Origin: Armatimonadota bacterium
GTDB taxonomy: Bacteria; Sysuimicrobiota; Sysuimicrobiia; Sysuimicrobiales; Humicultoraceae
NCBI GenBank assembly: GCA_031081585.1
Contig: JAVHLY010000009.1
Coordinates: 27,425-91,424, forward strand
DNA length: 64,000 nt
Reading direction: 5' to 3'
Part shown: positions 53,228 to 63,573 of the stretch, piece by piece
Position numbering within the stretch: the first letter of the stretch is position 1
How the letters are laid out: the number at the start of each line of letters is the position of its first letter
Position numbers and translations under genes: made by a program
Notes under the pieces: model-generated
The model's database searches: none
What the model saw: the letters and a program-made list of their open reading frames with translations, nothing else
What the model was told of the DNA's origin: nothing

Positions 53228-54367
53228 TCACGCCGCGCCCAGCACCACGGCACCGCCGGTCGTCGTGGGGACGCCGCGCCAGGAGAGGACGACGGCGGTC
53301 CGCACGCCGGGTACCTGCATCGGCCCGGCCTCGCCGCGCACCTGCAGGGCGGTCACGGCCACGCGCACGAGCGCCGAAGCGTCGTACCCGTACCCCATCC
53401 CCAGGTGCCCTCCGGAGGCGTTCACCCGGTCCGCCGCGGCCAGCGCCGCGCCCTCCCGCAGCGCGCCGCCGGGCGGCAGGCCGAGCGCCGCCTCCAGGTG
53501 CTGGAGCTGCTTGTGGGCGTAGGTGTCGTCGACCTCGAAGAGGTCGACCTCGCGCCCGGGCGCCCGGAGGCCGGCGTCGCGGTAGGCCATGGCCGCCGCC
53601 AGGTGCGCGTAGGTCGCCTCCGCCCAGGGGCGGCCGCTGAGGGAGGGCTCGTCGGAGGCCCAGCCGATGCCGCGCACCATCACCGGACGGCCCCGCAGCG
53701 CCCGCGCCGTCTCCGGGGCGGCCAGCACCAGGACGACGGCCCCGTCGGCGGTCTGGCTCACCATGGCCGCCCGCAGGGGATCGGCCACCACGGTGTCCGT
53801 CAGCACCTGCTCCACCGTGAGGTCGGCCCCATAGGCGGCGAAGGGGTTGCGCAGCGCCCGGCGGCGGTTGGCCACCACCACCTCGGCCACGGCGCGCTCC
53901 GGCACGCCCGCCTCGTGCAGGTAGCGGCGCATCTCCAGCGCGGCCACGGCGTGGGGGTCGAGGCCCCAGGGGCGCTCGTAGGTGGGGTCGAGCGCCATGG
54001 CCAGCACCTCCTCGTGCTCCAGCACGTTGCTGGCCTTGCTGTGCGCTTCGACCACGACGACGTCAGCGGCCCCGGAGCGGATGAGCAGGCAGGCCGCGGC
54101 CAGCCCCTGCAGCCCGTCCCCGGCGACCGTCTGCACCGGCTTGAGCACCGCCCCCAGCTGGTCGGGGGTGTACTCGTCGGTGATGGAGGTCCCCTCGTGC
54201 AGGTCCTCCGCCACGGTGACCACGCCGTCCACGTCGCGCGGATCCACCCCGGCGTCGGCGTAGGCGCGGGTAGCCGCCTCGAAGACCAGCTCCCGGAAGG
54301 AGAGGTCGGGGGAGACAGGGCGGAGCGGCGTGAGCCCGATGCCGGCGATGGCCACGAGGTTGTCCAC
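53228..54367 (-). CDS. Thiolase-fold protein lacking the catalytic cysteine (first of pair)
   Basis: The 379-residue protein starts VDNLVAIAGIGLTPLRP. The nucleophile loop reads VAGDGLQGLAAA (about residues 81-92), with Gly85 in place of Cys, and the C-terminal motif is GGHLGMGYGYDASAL instead of GxxxGHPxGxTG. MVSQTADGAVVLVLAAPE and VDDTYAHKQLQHLEALG-like sequence confirm the fold. It is the promoter-proximal gene of a four-gene minus-strand set with its paralogue and two DUF35 proteins, divergent from an acyl-CoA dehydrogenase operon. GTG 54367 follows CCGGAGG. Confidence 0.72.
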   Translation of the reverse strand: MDNLVAIAGIGLTPLRPVSPDLSFRELVFEAATRAYADAGVDPRDVDGVVTVAEDLHEGTSITDEYTPDQLGAVLKPVQTVAGDGLQGLAAACLLIRSGAADVVVVEAHSKASNVLEHEEVLAMALDPTYERPWGLDPHAVAALEMRRYLHEAGVPERAVAEVVVANRRRALRNPFAAYGADLTVEQVLTDTVVADPLRAAMVSQTADGAVVLVLAAPETARALRGRPVMVRGIGWASDEPSLSGRPWAEATYAHLAAAMAYRDAGLRAPGREVDLFEVDDTYAHKQLQHLEAALGLPPGGALREGAALAAADRVNASGGHLGMGYGYDASALVRVAVTALQVRGEAGPMQVPGVRTAVVLSWRGVPTTTGGAVVLGAA

Positions 54368-54507
54368 GGGAGTCCTCCGGTCGGAACCCCCCAAGAGTTC
54401 TCGACGCCCCCGCCGCACCCCTCCAGACCGCGCGCACCGGGCGGGCCGCCGCGCCAGGGGCGCGAGCAGGGGAGGCGTGCGCGGGGCACGAACCAGATGA
54501 AGGCCGC

Positions 54508-55653
54508 ATGGAGTTCGCCCTCAGCGAGGAGCACCGCCTGCTCCAGGCCACCGTCCGGGAGTTCGCGGCACGGGAGATCGAGCCCCAGGCCGCGGCCCTG
54601 GACCGGGAGCACCGCTACCCGGCGGAGATCATCCAGCAGGCCGCCCGGCTCGGCCTCATGGCCATGATGGTCCCGGAGCAGTACGGCGGGGCCGGCATGG
54701 ACGCGCTGGCCTACGTCATCGCCCAGGAGGAGCTGGCCCGCGCCTCCGCCGGGGTCCAGGTGATCATCAGCGTGAACAACTCGCTGGTGTGCGACCCCAT
54801 CCTGGCCTTCGGGACCGAGGAGCAGAAGCGGCGCTACCTCCCGCGGCTGGCGGACGGGCGGTCGCTCGGCTGCTACTGCCTGACCGAGCCGGAGGCCGGC
54901 TCCGACGCCATGGCGCTGACCACCCGGGCGGAGCGGCGCGGCGGGGAGTGGGTGCTGAACGGCCGCAAGGTCTTCGTCACCAACGGGGTGGAGGCGGACC
55001 TCTGCATCGTCTACGCCCGCACCGAGCCCGTCCCCGGCGCCCGGGGGATCTCGGCCTTCATCGTCGAGAAGGCGTTCCCCGGCATCAGCGTGGGGAAGGT
55101 CGAGCGCAAGCTCGGCATCCGCTGCTCGTCCACGGCCGAGATCCTCCTCGACGACTGCCGCGTGCCGGCGGAGAACCTCCTGGGGGAGCGGGGGCAGGGA
55201 GGCCGCATCGCCCTGGCCACGCTGGACGGCGGCCGCACCGGCATCGCCGCCCAGGCGGTGGGCATCGCCCGCGCCGCCCTGGAGGCGTGCGTCGCCTACG
55301 CGCGGGAGCGCCGCCAGTTCGGCCGGCCCATCGGGGAGTTTCAGGCGATCCAGTGGACGCTGGCCGACATGGCCACCCGCATCGACGCCGCCCGGCTCCT
55401 CACCTACCGCGCCGCCTGGCTGCGCGACCAGGGGCAGCCCTACACGCGCGAGGCCTCGGTGGCCAAGCTGGTGGCCGCCGAGACGGCCACGTGGGCCACC
55501 GCCCGGGCGGTCCGGCTCTTCGGCGGCTACGGCTACATCGAGGACTACCCGGTGGAGCGCTACTACCGGGACGCCAAGATCACCGAGATCTACGAGGGGA
55601 CGAGCGAGATCCAGCGCCTGGTGATCAGCCGCCAGGTGCTAGGATCGAAGTGA
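54508..55653 (+). CDS. Acyl-CoA dehydrogenase
   Basis: The 381-residue flavoenzyme introduces a trans-2 double bond into acyl-CoA and passes electrons to ETF. It has GLMAMMVPEQYGGAGMD, YCLTEPEAGSDAMAL, FVTNG, RRQFGRPIGEFQAIQW, RLFGGYGYIEDYPVERYYRDAKI and the catalytic Glu in KITEIYEGTSEIQR, the short/branched-chain arrangement. It heads an operon with etfBA and a B12-dependent mutase. It is divergent from the thiolase-like/DUF35 genes. Confidence 0.92.
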   Translation: MEFALSEEHRLLQATVREFAAREIEPQAAALDREHRYPAEIIQQAARLGLMAMMVPEQYGGAGMDALAYVIAQEELARASAGVQVIISVNNSLVCDPILAFGTEEQKRRYLPRLADGRSLGCYCLTEPEAGSDAMALTTRAERRGGEWVLNGRKVFVTNGVEADLCIVYARTEPVPGARGISAFIVEKAFPGISVGKVERKLGIRCSSTAEILLDDCRVPAENLLGERGQGGRIALATLDGGRTGIAAQAVGIARAALEACVAYARERRQFGRPIGEFQAIQWTLADMATRIDAARLLTYRAAWLRDQGQPYTREASVAKLVAAETATWATARAVRLFGGYGYIEDYPVERYYRDAKITEIYEGTSEIQRLVISRQVLGSK

Positions 55654-55670
55654 CGCCGCCGCAGGCGGCG
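55654..55670 (+). terminator. Small hairpin directly after the acyl-CoA dehydrogenase gene
   Basis: CGCCGCC and GGCGGCG arms with a 3-nt loop start at the base after the stop codon. It may attenuate readthrough into etfB rather than end transcription. Confidence 0.3.
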
Positions 55671-55708
55671 GGCGCGCGGCCCCGGCGGGGGCGCGGCGGA
55701 GGGCGAGG

Positions 55709-56497
55709 ATGGAGATCGTCGTCTGCATCAAGCAGGTGCCCGACACCGAGGCGCCGATCCGCATCCGGCCGGACGGCAGCGGCATCGACGAGACCGGAGT
55801 GAACCTGGTGATGAACTACTACGACGAGCACGCCACCGAGGCCGCCCTGCAGCTGCGCGAGCGGTTCGGGGGGACGGTGACCCTGGTCAGCGTCGGGCCG
55901 GAGCGGGCGCGGGAGGCGCTGCGCCAGGGGCTGGCCATGGGCGCCGACGAGGCCGTCCTGGTGAGCGACCCGCGTCTGGCCCGGGCCGACCACCTCCAGG
56001 TAGCGCGCGTGCTGGCCGCCGTCATCGCCCCCCGCCGGCCCGACCTGGTGATCTGCGGCAAGCTCAGCACCGACGACAACGCCGCCCTGGTGGGACCGGC
56101 GCTGGCGGCGCTGCTGGACCTGCCGCAGGCCACGGCGGTGAGCCGGCTCGAGGTGGCCGAGGACGCCACCCATGCCCTGGTTCACCGGGAGCTGGAGGGG
56201 GCCGTCGAGGTCCTGGAGCTGCCGCTGCCGGCGCTGCTCACCGTGGAGCGCAACCTCAACGAGCCGCGCTACCCGTCGCTGCCGGGCATCATGAAGGCCA
56301 AGCGCAAGGAGATCCCCGTGCTCACCCTGGAGGCGGCGGGGATCGACCCCGAGGCGCTGGGCACGCCGGGTGCCGTGCTGGAGCGCCTGGCGCCCCCGCC
56401 GGCGCGCCCGCCGGGGCAGCGGGTGGACGGCCAGGACCCGGACGCGGCGGTCGAGGCCATCGTGCGCTACCTGGCCGAGACGGCGAAGGTGCTGTGA
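55709..56497 (+). CDS. etfB: Electron transfer flavoprotein, beta subunit
   Basis: The 262-residue protein binds AMP and partners EtfA. It has VVCIKQVPDTEAPIRI, MNYYDEHATEAALQL, GADEAVLVSD, CGKLSTDDNAALVGPALAALL and the signature VERNLNEPRYPSLPGIMKAK. It takes electrons from the acyl-CoA dehydrogenase encoded just upstream. The ATG follows GGAGGGCGAGG. The stop overlaps etfA. Confidence 0.92.
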   Translation: MEIVVCIKQVPDTEAPIRIRPDGSGIDETGVNLVMNYYDEHATEAALQLRERFGGTVTLVSVGPERAREALRQGLAMGADEAVLVSDPRLARADHLQVARVLAAVIAPRRPDLVICGKLSTDDNAALVGPALAALLDLPQATAVSRLEVAEDATHALVHRELEGAVEVLELPLPALLTVERNLNEPRYPSLPGIMKAKRKEIPVLTLEAAGIDPEALGTPGAVLERLAPPPARPPGQRVDGQDPDAAVEAIVRYLAETAKVL

Positions 56498-57480
56498 TGG
56501 CCGGGGGGATCTGGGTCCTGGTGGCCCGCGAGGACGGCGCCGTGCGCCGCCTCACCTACGAGCTGCTGGGCAAGGCCCGCGAGCTGGCCGGCCAGGGGCG
56601 TGTGGCGGCGGTGCTGGTGGGCGGCGAGGGGGGCGTGGACGCCGAAGCGCTGGGCGCCTACGGGGCCGACGAGGTGCTCGTGCTCGCGGCCCCGGCGCTG
56701 GCCGCCTACACGGCGGAGGCCTACACGGCGGCCCTCCTCCCCCTCCTGGCCCAGGAGCGGCCGGAGGTGTTGCTCATCGGCTCGACGGCCCAGGGACGCG
56801 ACCTGGCGCCGCGCCTGGCCGTGCGCGCCGGGGCGGCCATCGTTACCGACTGCCAGACGCTGGCGCGGGAGGACGGGGCGCTCGTGGCCATCCGTCCGAT
56901 GTACACGCGCAAGGCCATCGGCACGGTGCGGCTGCTCCCCGGCCGGCTGCACATCGCCGTGGTCCTGCCGGGGGTCTTCCCCGTCCCGCCCCGGCGCGAC
57001 CGGCGCGCGGAGGTGCGGCGCGTCCCCGTCCCGCCCGAGGTGGGGAGCCGGGCGCGCGTGCGCGAGGTGCGGGCGCTGGAGCGGGAGACGGTGCCGCTCA
57101 CCGAGGCGGACATCGTCGTCTCCGGCGGCCGGGGCCTGCGCGGCCCCGAGCACTTCGCCCTGCTCGAGGAGCTGGCCCGCGCGCTGGGCGGGGCGGTGGG
57201 CTCGTCGCGGCCGCCGGTGGACTCGGGGTGGGTGCCGCACGACTACGAGATCGGGCAGACCGGCAAGACCGTGGCCCCGCAGGTCTACCTGGCTGTGGGG
57301 ATCTCGGGCGCCCCCCAGCACCTGGCCGGGATGTCCGGCAGCAAGCACATCATCGCCATCAACAAGGACCCGCAGGCGCCCATCTTCCAGGTGGCCGACC
57401 TGGGCGTGGTGGGGGACCTCTTCGAGATCGTCCCCCGCCTGACCGCGGCGGTGCGGCGGCGGAAGCAGGCGGGGCCGTGA
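56494..57480 (+). CDS. etfA: Electron transfer flavoprotein, alpha subunit
   Basis: The 328-residue protein has an N-terminal ETF domain and the C-terminal FAD-binding domain with [33 protein letters not shown] sequence (here [19 protein letters not shown]), [20 protein letters not shown] and [11 protein letters not shown]. It shuttles electrons towards the membrane via an ETF dehydrogenase, which is not in this window. The start is GTG 56494 (GTGA overlap) or ATG 56497. Confidence 0.92.
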   Translation: MMAGGIWVLVAREDGAVRRLTYELLGKARELAGQGRVAAVLVGGEGGVDAEALGAYGADEVLVLAAPALAAYTAEAYTAALLPLLAQERPEVLLIGSTAQGRDLAPRLAVRAGAAIVTDCQTLAREDGALVAIRPMYTRKAIGTVRLLPGRLHIAVVLPGVFPVPPRRDRRAEVRRVPVPPEVGSRARVREVRALERETVPLTEADIVVSGGRGLRGPEHFALLEELARALGGAVGSSRPPVDSGWVPHDYEIGQTGKTVAPQVYLAVGISGAPQHLAGMSGSKHIIAINKDPQAPIFQVADLGVVGDLFEIVPRLTAAVRRRKQAGP

Positions 57481-57499
57481 CGGGTCCCCGGCACGGGGC

Positions 57500-59209
<1,710 letters not shown>

Positions 59210-59218
59210 GGGCAGCGT

Positions 59219-59245
59219 CCGGCGGCGCGGCTTCAATGCCGCCGG
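59219..59245 (+). terminator. Hairpin between the mutase large- and small-subunit genes
   Basis: CCGGCGGC and GCCGCCGG form a perfect 8-bp stem with an 11-nt loop, 9 nt after the large-subunit stop. A -10-like TATACT follows at 59256, so the small subunit may have its own transcript. Confidence 0.5.
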
Positions 59246-59255
59246 CGCCCGCCGG

Positions 59256-59261
59256 TATACT
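59256..59261 (+). promoter_or_regulatory. -10 box upstream of the B12-binding subunit gene
   Basis: TATACT matches the sigma70 -10 consensus at 5/6 positions. The -35 position (TTCAAT at 59232, 18-nt spacing) is weak and lies within the loop of the preceding hairpin. The ATG is 33 nt downstream. Confidence 0.4.
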
Positions 59262-59294
59262 GGGGACGGGCACGACCGGAGTGCTGACAGCCCG

Positions 59295-59711
59295 ATGCCG
59301 GCGGAGTCCAAGATCCGCATCCTGGTGGCCAAACCCGGCCTCGACGGGCACGACCGCGGGGTCAAGGTGGTGGCGCGCGCCCTGCGCGACGCCGGCTTCG
59401 AGGTCATCTACACCGGACTGCACCAGACCCCGGAGATGATCGTGAACGCGGCCATCCAGGAGGACGTGGACGCCATCGGGCTCTCCATCCTCTCCGGGGC
59501 CCACAACACCCTCTTCCCGCGCATCCTGGAGCTCCTGCGGGCCCGCGGGGCGGACGACATCGTCGTCTTCGCCGGCGGGATCATCCCCGAGGAGGACATC
59601 CCCGCCCTGAAGGCGGCCGGCATCGCCGAGATCTTCACGCCCGGGACGCCGCTCGGCACCATCGTCGAGTGGGTGCGCCGGCACGTGAAGCCGCGGGGAG
59701 TGGCGGCCTGA
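59295..59711 (+). CDS. B12-binding small subunit of the acyl-CoA mutase
   Basis: The 138-residue flavodoxin-like domain has the cobalamin DxHxxG motif in [15 protein letters not shown], then [14 protein letters not shown] and [19 protein letters not shown]. It supplies adenosylcobalamin to the large subunit encoded upstream, as in two-subunit archaeal methylmalonyl-CoA, isobutyryl-CoA or 2-hydroxyisobutyryl-CoA mutases. No MeaB/IcmF-type G-protein chaperone gene is in the window. Confidence 0.92.
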   Translation: MPAESKIRILVAKPGLDGHDRGVKVVARALRDAGFEVIYTGLHQTPEMIVNAAIQEDVDAIGLSILSGAHNTLFPRILELLRARGADDIVVFAGGIIPEEDIPALKAAGIAEIFTPGTPLGTIVEWVRRHVKPRGVAA

Positions 59712-60634
59712 CCGGGCCGGCGGGCGGCGCCGCCTCCCCGGGCCAGGCGGAGGCCCCGGGCGGCCTCCGGCCGGGCGGGCCGCTGCAGCCCGGCGAGCCT
59801 GTCCTCCTGGTGGACCGCAAGGGGCGCCGGTATCTCATCACGCTGACCCCCGGGCGCGTCCACGACCTGCGCGGCGGGCGCATCCCCCACGACGCCCTGC
59901 TCGGGCGCGAGGAGGGCGTCCTGGTGGAGACCTCGCTGGGGGAGCGGGTGCGGGTGCTGCGGCCCACCCTGGCGGAGTTCGTCCTGGAGATGCCCCGCGC
60001 GGCCACGGTGATCTACCCGAAGGACCTGGGGGTCATCCTGGTGTGGGGCGACCTCTACCCGGGGGCCCGGGTGGTGGAGGCCGGCACGGGGTCGGGGGCG
60101 CTGACCATGGCCCTGCTGCGGGCGGTCGGCCCGACGGGGCGGGTGGCCTCCTACGAGGTGCGCCCCGACTTCGCCCGGCAGGCGGCGCGCAACATCGCCC
60201 GCTTCCTCGGGCCCACGCCCGCGCTGGTGCTGCGGGAGCACGACATCACCGCTGGGATCCCCGACGCGCCGGCGGACCGGGTGGTGCTCGACCTGCCCGA
60301 GCCGTGGCGGGTGGCCGGCCACGCCGCCCAGGCGTTGCGCCCCGGCGGGATCTGGCTCTCCTACGTCCCCACCGTGCCCCAGGTGCAGCAGACGGTGGAG
60401 GCGCTGCGGGCCACCGGCGCCTTCGTCGGGGTGGAGACGGTGGAGGTGCTCCTGCGCGGCTGGAACGTCGAGGGACCGAGCGTGCGCCCGGCCCACCGCA
60501 TGGTGGCGCACACGGGGTTCATCACGGTGGCCCGGCGCATCGCTCACCCCGGCGCGGGCGCGGCGCCGGGCGCAGGCACGAACGGCGCGGGGGAGGGAGG
60601 AGAGCCATGGCCCGCGTGGAAGCCACGACGCTGA
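59669..60634 (+). CDS. trmI: tRNA (adenine58-N1)-methyltransferase TrmI
   Basis: The 321-residue protein has an N-terminal beta domain ([18 protein letters not shown]), then a SAM-binding domain with [29 protein letters not shown], and VVLDLPEPW. It methylates A58 in the T-loop of tRNA and is common in thermophiles, Thermus and actinobacteria. The start is unclear: GTG 59669 overlaps the previous gene by 43 nt, while a CTG at 59708 would sit on its stop codon. The end overlaps the next gene by 28 nt. Confidence 0.88.
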   Translation: MGAPAREAAGSGGLTGPAGGAASPGQAEAPGGLRPGGPLQPGEPVLLVDRKGRRYLITLTPGRVHDLRGGRIPHDALLGREEGVLVETSLGERVRVLRPTLAEFVLEMPRAATVIYPKDLGVILVWGDLYPGARVVEAGTGSGALTMALLRAVGPTGRVASYEVRPDFARQAARNIARFLGPTPALVLREHDITAGIPDAPADRVVLDLPEPWRVAGHAAQALRPGGIWLSYVPTVPQVQQTVEALRATGAFVGVETVEVLLRGWNVEGPSVRPAHRMVAHTGFITVARRIAHPGAGAAPGAGTNGAGEGGEPWPAWKPRR

Positions 60635-61056
60635 TTGCCGCCCCGCTGGAGGAGGTCTACCGGCAGGCCCGGGCGGTGGAGGAGTTCCCGGAGTTCATGC
60701 CCGACCTGGAGAGCGTCGAGGTCCTGGAGCGGACCGACGACCGCACGGTGACCCGCTGGGTGGGCGTGGTGCAGGGGCGCAAGGTCCGCTGGGTGGAGGA
60801 GGACCACTGGGACCACGCTTCCCACACCTGTCACTTCCGCCAGCGGGAGGGGGACTTCGCCCACTACGCCGGCGTCTGGCGGTTCGAGCCCGCGGGGGAG
60901 GGGACCCGCACCTCCGTGATGGTTGACTTCGAGATTGACCTGCCGCTGGCGGGTCCGTTGCTCAGCACGCTGCTGCGCACGTTGATGCGCAAGAACATCG
61001 AGGCGATGCTGGCGGCCTTGAAGGCCCGGCTGGAGGCCCCACCGGCCCGGGCCTGA
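60607..61056 (+). CDS. SRPBCC/START-like (COQ10-type) protein
   Basis: The 149-residue protein has the polyketide cyclase/COQ10 pattern: [35 protein letters not shown], and a C-terminal helix over LSTLLRTLMRKNIEAMLAAL. These small domains bind hydrophobic ligands; COQ10-type members bind quinone and help respiration. The ligand cannot be read from sequence. ATG 60607 follows GGGAGGGAGGAGAG. Confidence 0.78.
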   Translation: MARVEATTLIAAPLEEVYRQARAVEEFPEFMPDLESVEVLERTDDRTVTRWVGVVQGRKVRWVEEDHWDHASHTCHFRQREGDFAHYAGVWRFEPAGEGTRTSVMVDFEIDLPLAGPLLSTLLRTLMRKNIEAMLAALKARLEAPPARA

Positions 61057-61186
61057 TCCCCGTCGCCGGGCGCGCGCCGCCCGGTCGGGGCCCGGAGTGC
61101 GTCGTCGGCGTGCCGCCGGGGGCGGGAAGAGCGTGGTCGGGGACGGGAAAAACAGCGGGGGACTCTACGGTACAGGAGGTGCAGCG

Positions 61187-61330
61187 ATGGTCACCTGGCT
61201 CCAGACTTACATCCGTCACGTGGTCGGCCGCTACCTCGACAACGAGTCCGGGCAGGACGTCCTGGTCTGGTTGCTCGTCCTCTTCGTGATCTGGCTGCTC
61301 GTCGCCGGCCGCCGCGTCGTGGTCCAGTAA
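61187..61330 (+). CDS. 47-residue membrane peptide, distantly Flp-pilin-like
   Basis: The peptide (47 residues) has a short basic N-terminus (WLQTYIRHVVGRYLDNESG), then a single hydrophobic helix (VLVWLLVLFVIWLLVAG) and a basic end. NESGQD just before the helix resembles Flp/Fap pilin precursors (DESGxxxxEY), but the +5 Glu and Tyr are missing. AGGAGGT 6 nt before the ATG is a near-perfect ribosome site, which argues that it is translated. The function is unknown; possibilities are a degenerate Flp pilin or a small membrane regulator. Confidence 0.65.
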   Translation: MVTWLQTYIRHVVGRYLDNESGQDVLVWLLVLFVIWLLVAGRRVVVQ

Positions 61331-61505
61331 GCCCCCAGCGGGTCGGAGGCCGAGGTCAGCGGGGCCGCGTCCACCCCCCGGCGCGGCCCCGTCGCCGTCT
61401 GCGCCGGTTTCCCCGCGGTGCGACCGGTCGTGCGCGGGGCCGGTCGTGTCGCGCGCCGCCTGCCACCCCGACCAGCCGAGAAAATTGTCCGGCGAGAACG
61501 GAGAT

Positions 61506-61511
61506 TATAAG
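61506..61511 (+). promoter_or_regulatory. -10 box directly before the aminotransferase gene
   Basis: TATAAG (5/6 to consensus) lies in an A/T-rich patch; the ATG at 61521 is 9 nt after it, again implying a leaderless mRNA. No -35 box stands out at the right distance. Confidence 0.5.
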
Positions 61512-61520
61512 ATAGTGCCC

Positions 61521-62621
61521 ATGCGCATGGCCGTTACCATCCCCCTCGCCCGACCCCTCATCGGCCACGAGGAACGCGAGCGCATCCTCCAGGTCCTGGA
61601 CTCCGGCATCCTGGTCGCCGACCGCGTCGTCCGGGAGTTCGAGGAGGCCTTCGCCGCCTACCTGGGCGTGCCGTACGCGGTCGCCACCTCCTCGGGGACC
61701 GCCGCCCTCCAGGTGGCCCTTCAGGCGCTGGGCATCGGCCGGGGGGACCGTGTCGTCACCACGCCCTTCAGCTTCGCCGCCACCAGCCACGCCGTGCTGC
61801 ACGTGGGGGCCGAGCCCGTCTTCGCCGACGTCGACCCGCGCACGTACAACCTCGACCCGGATGCGGTCGAGGCCGTGGTCCGGCGCGGCGGCATCCGCGC
61901 CCTCCTGGTGGTCCACCTCTACGGGCTGCCGGCGGACATGGACGCGCTGGGCGCGCTGGCGGAGCGCCACCGTCTCCTCCTCATCGAGGACTGCGCCCAG
62001 GCGCACGGCGCCGCCTGGCGCGGCCGGAAGGTCGGCACCTTCGGGCACGCGGCGATCTTCAGCTTCTACCCGACGAAGAATATGACCACGGGCGAGGGGG
62101 GCATGGTGGTCACGGCCGACCCGGAGGTGGCCCGCGTGGCCCGCCTGCTGGTCGACCCGCGGGGCGACGCCGAGTACCGCTACGACATCGTCGGCTACAA
62201 CTTCCGCATGACGGACATCGCCGCCGCCATGGGGCTGCCGCAGCTGGCCCGCCTGGAGCGCCACAACGCCGTACGGCGGGCCAACGCCGCGGTCCTCACC
62301 GAGGCGTTCCGGGACCTGGCGTGGCTCCGCCCGCCCGCGGAGCCGCCCGGCGCCCACCACGTCTACAACCAGTACACCGTGCGCGTCGAGGGGCGCGATG
62401 CCTTCGCCCGCTACCTGGCGCGGGAGGGGATCGGGCACAAGGTCTTCTACCCGGTGCTCATTCCGCACACGCCGGCCTACCGGCGGCTGGGGTTCGACGG
62501 GCACTTCCCCGTCGCCGAGCGCCTCACCCGGGAGGTCCTCTCGCTCCCCGTCCACCCCGGGCTCGCCCCGCAGGACCTGCGGCGCATCGTCGACGTGGTG
62601 TCGGCCTACCGCCCGACATGA
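61521..62621 (+). CDS. DegT/DnrJ/EryC1-family sugar aminotransferase
   Basis: The 366-residue PLP enzyme aminates a keto-sugar nucleotide. It has ATSSGTAALQVALQALGIG, TTPFSFAATSHAV, FADVDPRTYNLDP, LIEDCAQAHGA and the PLP lysine in FSFYPTKNMTTGEGGM, then YNFRMTDIAAAMG. It overlaps (ATGA) a Gfo/Idh/MocA dehydrogenase gene, the combination used to make 3-amino sugars such as UDP-GlcNAc3N (GnnA/GnnB). Glycan decoration is likely. Confidence 0.88.
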   Translation: MRMAVTIPLARPLIGHEERERILQVLDSGILVADRVVREFEEAFAAYLGVPYAVATSSGTAALQVALQALGIGRGDRVVTTPFSFAATSHAVLHVGAEPVFADVDPRTYNLDPDAVEAVVRRGGIRALLVVHLYGLPADMDALGALAERHRLLLIEDCAQAHGAAWRGRKVGTFGHAAIFSFYPTKNMTTGEGGMVVTADPEVARVARLLVDPRGDAEYRYDIVGYNFRMTDIAAAMGLPQLARLERHNAVRRANAAVLTEAFRDLAWLRPPAEPPGAHHVYNQYTVRVEGRDAFARYLAREGIGHKVFYPVLIPHTPAYRRLGFDGHFPVAERLTREVLSLPVHPGLAPQDLRRIVDVVSAYRPT

Positions 62622-63550
62622 GGGACCGGGTCCGCGTCGCCGTGGTCGGCCTGGGGCAGTGGGGGCAGCACCACGTGCGCGCCCTGGCCTCGCTCCCGGG
62701 GGCCGACCTCGTCGGGGTGGTGGACCGCAAGGCCGCCACGGCGCGCGCCCTGGCGCACCGCTACGGCACCCGGGGCTACCTCGACCACCGCGACCTGCTC
62801 GGCGCGGTGGACGCGGCGGTCATCGCCGTCCCCACGGCCCTGCACTACGCGGTGGCCCGCGACTTTCTCGAGGCCGGGGCCCACGTCCTGGTGGAGAAGC
62901 CGATGACCACCACGCTGGATGAGGCGGAGGCGCTCACCGCCCTGGCGGGCGCGCGGGACCGGGTCCTGCTGGTGGGGCACATCGAGCGCTTCAAGCCGGC
63001 GGTGCAGCGCCTCTTCCCGCTGGTGCGGGCGCCGCTGGCGGTGCAGGTGCGGCGCGTCCGCCCCTACGACGTCACCCGGACGATGGACGTGGGCGTGGTC
63101 ATGGACCTGATGATCCACGACATCGACATCGTCCAGGCGCTCGTCCCTGGGCGGATCGAGGAGATCCACGCCATCGGCGTCCGCGTGCACAACTCCCACG
63201 AGGACCTGGCCGTCGCCCAGCTGCGGCTGAACACCGGCTGTCTCGTCACCCTCACGGCCAGCCGGGTGGCGGCCACCAAGGCGGTCGACCTGGAGGTGAC
63301 CATGGCCGACCGCGCCGTCCATCTGGACTTCCTCCACCAGACCCTCACCGTGCGCCACGACCGCGGCGAGACGCAGCGCATCAAGGTGGAGGCGCAGGAG
63401 ACGCTGCGGCTGGAGCTGAACCACTTCCTGGCCTGCGTGCGGGGGGAGGCCCAGCCGCTGGTGAGCGGGGCGGACGGCCTGCGGGCCATGCGCCTGGCCA
63501 CGATGGTGCTCGACCGCATGGTGGAGATCGCCCCGCCGGTCCGTGTCTAG
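62618..63550 (+). CDS. Gfo/Idh/MocA-family sugar-nucleotide dehydrogenase
   Basis: The 310-residue enzyme has a Rossmann domain (VAVVGLGQWGQHHVRAL), the family's EKPMTTTLDEAEAL motif with catalytic Lys, GHIERFKPAVQRLFP, and MDLMIHDIDIV in the C-terminal domain. These resemble UDP-GlcNAc 3-dehydrogenases (GnnA-type), which supply a 3-keto sugar to a DegT aminotransferase. The ATG overlaps that aminotransferase gene. The exact substrate remains unproven. Confidence 0.85.
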   Translation: MRDRVRVAVVGLGQWGQHHVRALASLPGADLVGVVDRKAATARALAHRYGTRGYLDHRDLLGAVDAAVIAVPTALHYAVARDFLEAGAHVLVEKPMTTTLDEAEALTALAGARDRVLLVGHIERFKPAVQRLFPLVRAPLAVQVRRVRPYDVTRTMDVGVVMDLMIHDIDIVQALVPGRIEEIHAIGVRVHNSHEDLAVAQLRLNTGCLVTLTASRVAATKAVDLEVTMADRAVHLDFLHQTLTVRHDRGETQRIKVEAQETLRLELNHFLACVRGEAQPLVSGADGLRAMRLATMVLDRMVEIAPPVRV

Positions 63551-63573
63551 GGGCCGCGTCCGGTTCCCGGTCC

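Noticed and set aside
52039..54367. Two functional acetyl-CoA acetyltransferases
   Set aside because: Both proteins lack the nucleophilic Cys and the standard GHP motif.
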